A DNA stretch of 20,000 bases from an uncultured cyanobacterium (GTDB lineage: Bacteria; Cyanobacteriota; Cyanobacteriia; Cyanobacteriales; Geitlerinemataceae), in assembly GCA_937121005.1 (NCBI GenBank), contig CAKZKB010000704.1, forward strand, positions 1 through 20,000, read 5' to 3'. This document shows, one piece after another, positions 14,435 to 20,000 of this stretch. A program made the translations under genes and the position numbers. How positions within the stretch are numbered: the stretch's first letter is position 1; the number at the start of each line of letters is the position of its first letter. Under the pieces are notes generated by a model, which worked only from the letters and a program-made list of their open reading frames with translations, was not told the DNA's origin and searched no databases.

Positions 14435-17400
14435 CTAGCCATAGCGACTAGCGAAAGCACGACGCGATCGCACCAGTTGGACGATCGGGCCGATGAGGGA
14501 ATAATCTTGCGTACTGGCAGCATATTGGAGCGCCATTTCTCGCAGTTCCATTGCTTCGCTAAAGGGTAATAACGTCGCCAGGAGAAAATATACGCCGCGA
14601 AAGCGAGGATCGCCAATGTGTTTTTCGGGGCGATCGCTGCCTTTTTCTAAGAAGGTTTGGACGATAAAAAACTCAGCAATTTTGTCGTGGCGAAAGTACC
14701 ATTCCTCCTTGACTTTCCCCGCCGTATCGGTAAACTTTCGGTGCAGCACCATTTTGAACCGTTTCAAGCAAGGTAGCTCGTGACTCCACTTTTCCGCTTC
14801 GATGTTGGTGGCATCGTTGAGGCGCATTTGGTACACCATTTCCGAAAAAGAATCGAGGGGAAACTCTCGTAAATGTTTCCGCTTGTAATCGGCTGCCATC
14901 AAGTCGTACTGCTGTTGTTGTAAATTGAGCAAATCTGGCGTTTCTCGGTTGGCCAGCATTTGCGCTACCACTGTCAGTTCCATCGGGTTAGAGAGCATTC
15001 GCCGCACGGCAATTTTTTCGTCTTCTGTTTGGGTGGTAAACTCCACTTGCGCCAGGTAATTTTGGCAAGTTTGGGCGTATTCCATGCCAGAAACGGGAGC
15101 ATCAGCAGGTAAAATTGCTTGTCGGGAGATGAGAAATTCTTCGATTTGCTGCGGTTCTAGAGGTTGCAAACTGTAAACATTTGCCGTCGCCGTTGCGGGC
15201 GGTTGCCACTCGATGGGCTGCGTGGTTAAAATAATGTTACCTTTGAAGTAGCGCTCTACAAAACTGGAGATTTTGGCGCGAGTATCGGGAGTGACTTCGT
15301 TAAGTCCGTCGATGCAAATGTCGATCGCGCCACTGTAAACCAAGTTGCGAAGAAAGTCCGCATCTTCCGCTTGTCCGTGCAGTTTGGCACGAATGGCTTC
15401 CATCACGCCACCTTCGCATTTTTTCGCTGGCAAAAATACGACGATGCGGCGAGAAGTGGCAACCAAATATTTGAGAAACATGGATTTCCCCAGTCCCGAC
15501 TCGCCTTCGAGAACCAGTTGCCCTTTGAGTTCGGGAATGGCATTTTGGATGGGAATGCTTTCGGGTTGGATGTTGCGTTTGACGTGGGATCTGGGAAAGT
15601 AGGTTTGCGAATTGAAGTTTTCTAAATTGGCATCGGCGAGGAGAGATGGTTTGAAGGGCTCGAAAAGTTTGGCACGCAAAAAGGGCACCCAAGTGAGTGC
15701 TAAACCCACGTAACCCAAGCCGAAGAATTTGCGAACGTAGGGGTTCCAAAAAAAGATTGCTTGGACGAAGGCGAAGCGAGGGTAGAGGAAAATCAAGGCG
15801 ATCCAAAAGGCGACGTGAGCGATCCATGCTTTGCCGAGAATTTCGGTAATTTTTCGCTGTTGGCGAGATTCGATCTCGGTTTCAATATTTCTAAGATAGG
15901 CATTTAGATCGCTGATTACTGTCTCGTCTATGTAAAAGTTGGTATCTTCTGTTGCCTCTTTCAAAGGTTCTCGAGCAAACTTCAACGCAGCTATCAACTT
16001 CTGAAGTTTTGGAGTTTCGATCTCTCCTGAGTTTGCTTGAATGTTGCGGCTCATATTGCGTAAACTACCAGCAGCACTGCGGCGAACTAATTCATCATCA
16101 TTTGTATTGGAGAGAACATCAACGAGAACCGCGATCGCTTCAAGATCGCTTTCTGCTATTGCTCCTAAACTTCCAGCAGCACTGCGGCGAACTAATTCAT
16201 CATCTTCGGCATCAGAGAGAACATCAACGAGAACCGCGATCGCTTCAAGATCGCTTTCTGCTATTGCTCCTAAACTTCCAGCAGCATTATCGCGAACTAA
16301 TTCATCATCATTTGTATTGGAGAGAACATCAACTAGAACTGCGATCGCATCGGGTGAGCCTTCTGCTATGTTTCCCAAGCTACCAGCAGCATGGAGGCGA
16401 ACCTCTTTAGAATTTTTGGGATCGGCAAGAATATCGACGAGAGCCGCAATCGCCTTAGAATCGCGTTCTCCAATGCTTCCCAAACTTAAAGCAGCATTGA
16501 CACGAATCTTTTCAGAATTATTGACATCGAGGAGAACCTCGACTAAAATTGCGATTGCCTCGGGCGAGTCTTCTTCTATCTTTCCCAAACTAAAAACAGC
16601 ATTTTCACGAACCGATTCAGAAGGATCGGGACGAGAGAGAACACCAACTAGAGCCGAGATCGCTTCCGGTGAGTCTTCCGAGTCTTCCGAGTATTCTCCT
16701 ATCATTCCCAAACTGGAAGCAGCATTGCTGCGAACTAATTCAGAAGGATCGGGACGAGAGAGAACATCAACTAGAACCGCAATCGCTTCCGGTGAGTTTT
16801 CTCCCATGGTGATGATTCCCAAACTGTCAGCAGCACTGCTACGAACTAATTCAGAAGGATCGGGACGAGAGAGAACATCAACTAGAACCGCGATTGCTTC
16901 GGGCGAGCCGCTCCCAATTGCTGCCAAACTGTCAGCAGCACTGCTACGAACTAATTCAGAAGGATCGGGACGAGAGAGAACATCAACTAAAGCCGCGATC
17001 GCTTCCGGTGAGTCTTCTCCCATGGTGATGCTTCCCAAACTGTCAGCAGCATTGCTGCGAACTAATTCTGGAGAATTGGCATCAGAAAGAACGTTGACTA
17101 GAGCATCGAGCGCTTTCCCAAAAATTTCTCTATCTAATTTCGTTGGAACCCCGGCGGCTATGAATCTATTGTACCCGCCCATACTCCAGGCGGCAACAGC
17201 ACGAGTTTGTATTGATTTGCTCGTATCTTCAAGGGTTTCAATTAGGAAAGGGATTGCTTCCTCATAGCAGTTGTTGATAATAGAAGCGGTGATGGGTTCA
17301 TCGTAGAACAGCCACCGCTCGATCGCTTCATCGTCAATCTCGTCGAACTTCTCAATATTCGCTCGAATCTCTACCTCCGTACATCCCGCCTGCACCGGAT

Positions 17401-17476
17401 TTACCAGCAGCAAGGGTAACGCACAGCCGAGTAGCAGTGCTTTAGCGAAGGAGTTTTGAGGCAGGCGCAGCTTCAT
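14435..17476 (-). CDS. Exported HEAT-repeat / transmembrane / NACHT-like ATPase
   Basis: A protein of 1013 residues. A signal peptide (1-30, ending VNPVQA) is followed by about ten HEAT/PBS-lyase-like repeats of about 35 residues (about 120-480; consensus SPEAIAVLVDVLSRPDPSELVRSSAADSLG, here split as SPEAIAVLVDVL, SRPDPSELVR and SSAADSLG). Two hydrophobic segments follow at about 553-577 (FWIALIFLYPRFAFVQAIFF) and 588-604. The C-terminal part is a NACHT/STAND-like ATPase with Walker A GESGLGKS (658-665, Lys664), Walker B IDICIDGLNE (Asp723), and a helical end containing FRHDKIAEFF. The signal peptide would place the HEAT array outside the membrane and the ATPase in the cytoplasm, suggesting a receptor-like design, but topology is inferred. 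Start at 17476 agrees with the signal peptide; AGGG lies about ten bases upstream. Partner and ligand are unknown. Confidence 0.82.
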   Translation of the reverse strand: MKLRLPQNSFAKALLLGCALPLLLVNPVQAGCTEVEIRANIEKFDEIDDEAIERWLFYDEPITASIINNCYEEAIPFLIETLEDTSKSIQTRAVAAWSMGGYNRFIAAGVPTKLDREIFGKALDALVNVLSDANSPELVRSNAADSLGSITMGEDSPEAIAALVDVLSRPDPSELVRSSAADSLAAIGSGSPEAIAVLVDVLSRPDPSELVRSSAADSLGIITMGENSPEAIAVLVDVLSRPDPSELVRSNAASSLGMIGEYSEDSEDSPEAISALVGVLSRPDPSESVRENAVFSLGKIEEDSPEAIAILVEVLLDVNNSEKIRVNAALSLGSIGERDSKAIAALVDILADPKNSKEVRLHAAGSLGNIAEGSPDAIAVLVDVLSNTNDDELVRDNAAGSLGAIAESDLEAIAVLVDVLSDAEDDELVRRSAAGSLGAIAESDLEAIAVLVDVLSNTNDDELVRRSAAGSLRNMSRNIQANSGEIETPKLQKLIAALKFAREPLKEATEDTNFYIDETVISDLNAYLRNIETEIESRQQRKITEILGKAWIAHVAFWIALIFLYPRFAFVQAIFFWNPYVRKFFGLGYVGLALTWVPFLRAKLFEPFKPSLLADANLENFNSQTYFPRSHVKRNIQPESIPIQNAIPELKGQLVLEGESGLGKSMFLKYLVATSRRIVVFLPAKKCEGGVMEAIRAKLHGQAEDADFLRNLVYSGAIDICIDGLNEVTPDTRAKISSFVERYFKGNIILTTQPIEWQPPATATANVYSLQPLEPQQIEEFLISRQAILPADAPVSGMEYAQTCQNYLAQVEFTTQTEDEKIAVRRMLSNPMELTVVAQMLANRETPDLLNLQQQQYDLMAADYKRKHLREFPLDSFSEMVYQMRLNDATNIEAEKWSHELPCLKRFKMVLHRKFTDTAGKVKEEWYFRHDKIAEFFIVQTFLEKGSDRPEKHIGDPRFRGVYFLLATLLPFSEAMELREMALQYAASTQDYSLIGPIVQLVRSRRAFASRYG
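16041..17110. repeat. Tandem HEAT-coding DNA repeats of about 105-120 bp
   Basis: Successive units share long nearly identical stretches. On the plus strand, CGAACTAATTCAGAAGGATC followed by GGGACGAGAGAGAACATCAA occurs in units near 16735, 16845 and 16955, and a second subgroup with GGCGAACTAATTCATCATC recurs near 16082, 16185 and 16295. Two separately homogenised subgroups imply recent duplication or gene conversion inside the gene. Confidence 0.8.
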
Positions 17477-17799
17477 GTCGGTTTTTCCCTACCGTATCCC
17501 TTCTAACATAGCCCGCCGCCAGCAGAACGGCAAGCGAGCTCAGCGATCGGCATATACCCGATTCTATCTCTGTTTAACCTGATTTGAGATCGCCCGCGAC
17601 AAATTATGTCATAATCAGATCGGATAGTCCACAATGAGGAGCAAAATCGACTTGCAGTATGACCAGAGGATCTCGGATACAAGCCTCTCCCTTTAGGGAG
17701 AAGAGGATAGGGCATTGTCTTAGTTCAAGCCTCTGAACTTTAGCCAGAGGTCTTAATTCTGAATTCTGAATTCTGAATTTTGAATTGGAGCGAAGCGAC
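17477..17799. other. Intergenic region between divergent genes: hairpins and possible promoter
   Basis: About 320 bp between the HEAT/NACHT gene (-) and the DUF4258 gene (+). I see no convincing gene. TGTCATAAT at 17607-17615 is a possible extended -10 element reading rightward, without a well-placed -35. The phrase CAAGCCTCT occurs at 17680 and 17726, each time opening a hairpin (TCTCCCT-TT-AGGGAGA at 17686-17701; CCTCTG/CAGAGG at 17730-17750). A heptamer repeat ends the region. Confidence 0.5.
17755..17782. repeat. Short tandem heptamer repeat (AATTCTG x4)
   Basis: Three exact AATTCTG copies and one AATTTTG copy stand head to tail, followed by a partial copy that runs into the GGAG ribosome-binding site of the DUF4258 gene. 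This matches the class of short tandemly repeated repetitive sequences known in cyanobacteria. Confidence 0.8.
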
Positions 17800-18051
17800 T
17801 TGACTGTTCGGCTCCATCCCCACGCCCGATCGCGGCTCGTCGAACGAGGGGCAACAGAAGCCGAAGCGATCGCAACTGTCGAAAATGGTACGACATTTGC
17901 TGTCAAATTTGGACGCAACGGATTTCGTCGTACTTTTCCCTTTAACGATCTCTGGCGAGGCAAAAGATACTCAATGAAGAAAATTGAAGCGATCGCCGTT
18001 CGAGATGGGGAAGATTGGTTAATTATTACAGTTATCGTCAAGTTCTTTTAA
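17800..18051 (+). CDS. DUF4258 domain-containing protein (possible toxin of a TA-like pair)
   Basis: A small protein of about 83 residues. There is no ATG; I choose the TTG at 17800 because GGAG (17787-17790) lies nine bases upstream and the product then begins TVRLHPHARSRLVERGATEAE, as I recall for the family. A TTG at 17785 would add five residues. DUF4258 features are HPHARSRLVERG at the start, VKFGRNGFRRTFPF in the middle and DDWLIITVIVKFF-like sequence at the end (here EDWLIITVIVKFF). The family is RelE-like in size and often stands beside DUF2283, as here, with 12 bp between the genes and GGAG right after the stop codon. A toxin-antitoxin role is plausible but not shown for this pair. 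Confidence 0.8.
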   Translation: MTVRLHPHARSRLVERGATEAEAIATVENGTTFAVKFGRNGFRRTFPFNDLWRGKRYSMKKIEAIAVRDGEDWLIITVIVKFF

Positions 18052-18063
18052 GGAGCAGGTTCG

Positions 18064-18309
18064 ATGAAAATTACCTACGATCCGAGATACAATATAGCAT
18101 ATATCTATTTATGCGAACAAACCACATCGGTAGAAACCATAGAAGTCAGCGATCGCATGAATGTCGATTTAGCTCCCGATGGCACAATTTACGGTGTCGA
18201 ACTTCTCGATGCCAACCAACAGCTAGGATCGGATCCTGAAGGCAAGTTAGTTGTCATCAACGAACAGTCAAACGAAGCGATCGAGATTCCTTTGTCGGTG
18301 AGACAATAG
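18064..18309 (+). CDS. DUF2283 domain-containing protein
   Basis: An 81-residue protein starting at an ATG with AGGAGC ten bases upstream. The DUF2283 pattern is clear: MKITYDPRYNIAYIYL, a Val/Asp-rich centre (VSDRMNVDLAPDGTIYGVELLDA) and an acidic, beta-rich end. Such proteins are commonly encoded next to DUF4258 or other small toxin-like genes and may act as the neutralising partner. It is the second gene of a two-gene unit with the DUF4258 gene 12 bp upstream. Its stop lies 37 bp before the first MITE, so the MITE may provide the transcript end. Confidence 0.85.
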   Translation: MKITYDPRYNIAYIYLCEQTTSVETIEVSDRMNVDLAPDGTIYGVELLDANQQLGSDPEGKLVVINEQSNEAIEIPLSVRQ

Positions 18310-18346
18310 CACTCGGAGAAAATAATGGTAAACTATGTCCCAAATC

Positions 18347-18467
18347 GTAACTATTCAGGTGTCCGATCGGTAACAGGCGGAGAAACCCGGTTTCTCAAAG
18401 GATAAACTCGAATTTTACCTGGCGATCGACCAGAAACCGGGTTTCTGGATACCACCTGAATGCTTAC
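18347..18467. mobile_element. MITE copy A, IS66-like ends, 121 bp
   Basis: The ends read GTAACTATTCAGGTG (18347) and CACCTGAATGCTTAC (to 18467), which are imperfect inverted repeats starting with GTAA. The element is flanked by perfect 8-bp direct repeats CCCAAATC (18339-18346 and 18468-18475). GTAA-starting ends and 8-bp target duplications are features of the IS66 family. It encodes no protein. The core (18381-18446) has AGAAACCCGGTTTCT at one end and its reverse complement at the other, so it can form a long hairpin. Confidence 0.88.
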
Positions 18468-18561
18468 CCCAAATCGAGTCAGTCGCGATCGCCCGTAGCA
18501 ACCCTACAGCTTCACGACTTGGCGAACAAACATTAATATTTGCCAACAGCAAAGAGGTAAA

Positions 18562-18771
18562 ATGGCAGAAATTGCACTCAACTCGGAGCAACTTAGAGAA
18601 GAAATCAAAAAGGCGATCGTCGAACTTCTTCAGGACAACAAAGAGGAAGTTTACGAGCTTCTAGTCAAGATCGTTGAAGATGTCACTATGGAACGGGCGA
18701 TCGCAGAGGGTGAAACCAGCGACTTTGTCGATCGCGAGACAATTTTCAACATCTTGGAAGCTGAGCGATGA
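18562..18771 (+). CDS. Putative antitoxin of a broken RelE/ParE-type pair
   Basis: A 69-residue acidic, mostly helical protein (MAEIALNSEQLREEIKKAIV) followed by a conserved-looking tail with VEDVTMERAIAEGETSDFV and DRETIFNILEAER. It resembles the small antitoxins found before RelE-like toxins in cyanobacteria. AGAGG lies just upstream of the ATG. The stop codon overlaps the next start as ATGA (18768-18771), a usual sign of translational coupling to a toxin. The toxin frame, however, is destroyed 40 bases later by MITE copy B. Copy A lies 94 bp upstream, so the original promoter may also have been displaced. The protein may now be an orphan antitoxin. Confidence 0.72.
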   Translation: MAEIALNSEQLREEIKKAIVELLQDNKEEVYELLVKIVEDVTMERAIAEGETSDFVDRETIFNILEAER

Positions 18772-19030
18772 AGGTTCGATTTAGGAAAAGTTTTGAAAAA
18801 GACTTGAGGTAACCATTCAGGGGGGTAGCGTGGTACGCTAAACAGTTAAGCATTTAGGTGAAAGCAAGAAACCCGGTTTCTCAAAGGATAGACTCGAATT
18901 TTATCTGGCTATCTGCCAGAAACCGGGTTTCTACACCCGAGGCGCGATCGGACACCTGAATAGTGACGACTTGAGAAAGTTAAAAAATCCTGAATTGCTT
19001 GCGAGAGTTAGCCAAAAAACAAGGCTTTAG
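18768..19030 (+). pseudogene. RelE-like toxin remnant interrupted by a MITE
   Basis: The frame starts in an ATGA overlap with the antitoxin gene and reads MKVRFRKSFEKDLR, a typical RelE-like toxin N-terminus, then hits TAA inside MITE copy B. Removing the element and one copy of the 8-bp duplication GACTTGAG rejoins the frame exactly, continuing DLRKLKNPELLARVSQ, which is the expected next helix of the family. It then ends after KTRL at 19030, far short of the usual length of about 85-90 residues, so the 3' part is also lost. The gene cannot make a working toxin. Confidence 0.8.
18809..18967. mobile_element. MITE copy B, IS66-like ends, 159 bp
   Basis: The element begins GTAACCATTCAGG and ends CACCTGAATAGTGAC (reverse complement GTCACTATTCAGGTG). 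Perfect 8-bp direct repeats GACTTGAG flank it (18801-18808 and 18968-18975). Its core (18867-18932) matches that of copy A at about 61 of 66 bases. It has 36 extra bases at the left, including TAGCGT-GGT-ACGCTA, before a second end-like sequence GTTAAGCATTTAGGTG (18845). It lies inside the toxin remnant. Confidence 0.88.
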
Positions 19031-19067
19031 GGACGAACGCATTGTCCGTTAAGCCTCCCTAAAACCT
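19022..19067. repeat. Imperfect inverted repeat after the toxin remnant
   Basis: AGGCTTTAGGGA (19022-19033) pairs with TCCCTAAAACCT (19056-19067) at 11 of 12 positions. It begins where the toxin frame departs from its family, so it may be the end of another small insertion or a hairpin terminator between convergent genes; there is no long T tract. Confidence 0.5.
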
Positions 19068-19085
19068 AGATTCTAACACCGACAC

Positions 19086-19307
19086 CTATTTGCGCCGTCC
19101 GCTACCGGAACGGGGAGAAACATCACCGCGCTGTTCGGTTTGAGCGGAAAATAAACCGCGACTGGCTGTTAAACTGGTGGTAGTGCGATCGGATTGTTCT
19201 GACACGATGGGAGAATTGGCTTCGGCTTGCAATGTCACGACCAAACCCAAAGAGATGCCAGATAGGAGTAAAATACTTAAAGTACGCACGATCGATAGTA
19301 TCCGCAT
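19086..19307 (-). CDS. Small secreted hypothetical protein
   Basis: A 73-residue protein that I cannot assign to a family. On the minus strand, AGGAAG stands about ten bases before the ATG at 19307. Residues 1 to about 30 form a clear signal peptide (MRILSIVRTLSILLLSGISL, then GLVVTLQAEA with a likely cleavage site at AEA-N). The mature part is short, Ser/Thr-rich and ends in a basic tail, SPRSGSGRRK. It has no Cys and no further membrane segment. It is transcribed toward the toxin remnant and away from the pentapeptide-repeat gene. Confidence 0.6.
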   Translation of the reverse strand: MRILSIVRTLSILLLSGISLGLVVTLQAEANSPIVSEQSDRTTTSLTASRGLFSAQTEQRGDVSPRSGSGRRK

Positions 19308-19398
19308 GAGAACGACTACTTCCTAATACGGGCGACTTATCGAAACATCAGGATAAGATGGTAGGATGCTCGAGGCGATCGTCAATCGAGAATTCTGA

Positions 19399-19941
19399 AT
19401 GCGAGACCGAGCTCATCTAGTCGGAGCCAACTTTGCCGGTGCGGACTTGCAAGGAGCCGACTTCAGCCACGTTAATTCGATCGGAGCCGATCTGCGAGGA
19501 GCGAACCTGCGCGGCGCGGACTTGAGCGGTGCGAACCTGATTGGAGCCAACCTGCACGGGGCGCGTTTGAGCGGTGCGGACTTGAGCCAAGCTAAGCTCG
19601 ATCGCGCCAATTTCAGCGAGGCCGATCTGCGCTACGCTAACCTCAGCGAAGCCAGTGCGCTCCGCGCGATCTTCTGCGGAGCCGATCTCACCGAGGCGCG
19701 TTTCTACCGGGCCATTTTGTGCGGAGCCGATCTCAGTCGCGCTCGTTTGGTGGCGGCGGATCTGTATGGGGCCGACCTCAGCGACGCGCAACTGTACGCC
19801 ATCGACCTGCGCTGGGCCAATTTAACTAAAACCAATTTAGCGCGATCGAACCTCCGCGACGGGAAGTTATATCGCGCCAAACAGCATAAAACTCATTTTG
19901 CCGAGACGATCGCCCCTGACGGTACGATGCGATCGTCTTAA
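19399..19941 (+). CDS. Pentapeptide-repeat protein
   Basis: A 180-residue protein built almost entirely of A(D/N)LXX pentapeptides (GADLQGADFS, GANLRGADLS, RANFSEADLR and similar) over about residues 8-160, which predicts a right-handed quadrilateral beta-helix. Phe sometimes replaces Leu at the central position. A few irregular repeats occur around 93-115 (SALRAIFCGADL, YRAILCGADL). The tail KTHFAETIAPDGTMRSS resembles the end of many cyanobacterial members. There is no signal peptide, so it is probably cytoplasmic. The start is supported by an in-frame TGA immediately before the ATG, but no strong ribosome-binding site is visible. Functions of this large family vary and are mostly unknown. 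Confidence 0.88.
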   Translation: MRDRAHLVGANFAGADLQGADFSHVNSIGADLRGANLRGADLSGANLIGANLHGARLSGADLSQAKLDRANFSEADLRYANLSEASALRAIFCGADLTEARFYRAILCGADLSRARLVAADLYGADLSDAQLYAIDLRWANLTKTNLARSNLRDGKLYRAKQHKTHFAETIAPDGTMRSS

Positions 19942-19946
19942 ATTAA

Positions 19947-19976
19947 TGTAGGGGCGAATGGCATTCGCCCAATCCG
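19947..19976. repeat. Short palindromic repeat, 30 bp identical to 10407-10436 in reverse
   Basis: TGTAGGGGCGAATG...CATTCGCCC with AATCCG at the end repeats, in opposite orientation, all 30 bases found upstream of the STAND gene. It begins five bases after the pentapeptide-repeat stop codon and can form a stable hairpin there. Confidence 0.85.
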
Positions 19977-20000
19977 AAGTGTAGCACTGTTTTCGGAAAA

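Noticed and set aside
16041..17110. Possible CRISPR-like array because of regularly spaced similar units
   Set aside because: The units are about 105-120 bp, are in frame with one protein, and vary as coding HEAT repeats do; there is no short constant repeat with unique spacers.
16041..17267. Long open frame of 408 codons on the plus strand opposite the HEAT repeats
   Set aside because: It mirrors the repeat periodicity of the minus-strand gene and has no protein family or ribosome-binding site; the minus-strand frame has a signal peptide, HEAT motifs and Walker motifs.
17503..17715. Minus-strand frame of 70 codons upstream of the HEAT/NACHT gene
   Set aside because: It covers hairpin repeats and a possible promoter, and its product has no recognisable domain or sensible start region.
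18339..18475. Integron attC site as an explanation for the hairpin element
   Set aside because: The perfect 8-bp target duplication and GTAA ends indicate a transposed element; attC core-site motifs are not present.

Overview
The window looks like chromosomal DNA of a cyanobacterium, probably filamentous. The evidence is the frequent HIP1-type GCGATCGC/CGATCG octamers, several short palindromic repeat families, and a typical gene set: a filamentous-haemagglutinin-like CHAT protein with DUF928, a choice-of-anchor I/phytase-like/5'-nucleotidase/RTX protein, NACHT/NB-ARC STAND ATPases, Obg, a DUF4258-DUF2283 pair and a pentapeptide-repeat protein. I recognise no rRNA, tRNA, CRISPR array or phage module.

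Layout. 1-4319 (+): the 3' part of a large surface-type protein ending in a CHAT protease domain, then a secreted DUF928 protein 26 bp downstream, closed by a strong intrinsic terminator. 4412-4490: a 18-bp palindrome and two paired hairpins. 4496-9646 (-): a 1716-aa leaderless RTX exoprotein with predicted phosphoesterase domains. 9862-10107 (-): a small membrane protein. 10108-10503: an intergenic region dense in repeats. 10504-12027 (+): an NB-ARC-type STAND ATPase cut off by an IS4-like insertion sequence (about 12023-13322). 13350-14369 (-): obgE. 14435-17476 (-): an exported HEAT-repeat / transmembrane / NACHT-like ATPase. 17800-18309 (+): a DUF4258-DUF2283 pair. 18347-18967: two IS66-like MITEs, each with a perfect 8-bp target duplication, on either side of an antitoxin gene; the second copy interrupts the partner RelE-like toxin. 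19086-19307 (-): a small secreted protein. 19399-19941 (+): a pentapeptide-repeat protein followed by another copy of the short palindromic repeat.

How the parts relate. The CHAT and DUF928 genes form a likely two-gene envelope operon. The RTX protein is probably an extracellular phosphatase or nucleotidase scavenging phosphorus. The two STAND-type ATPases and the toxin-antitoxin genes are accessory functions around the housekeeping obgE gene. The area from 9.7 to 20 kb has clearly been reworked by mobile elements: one IS truncates a STAND gene and supplies its stop codon, one MITE destroys a toxin gene, and a GGGCGAA-TTCGCCC palindrome family is scattered through it. One copy of that family sits in frame inside the proline-rich linker of the CHAT protein.

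Most notable are the two MITE copies whose 66-bp core has opposite orientation relative to the element ends, the protein-coding copy of the palindrome, and the predicted membrane-spanning HEAT-NACHT receptor-like protein.
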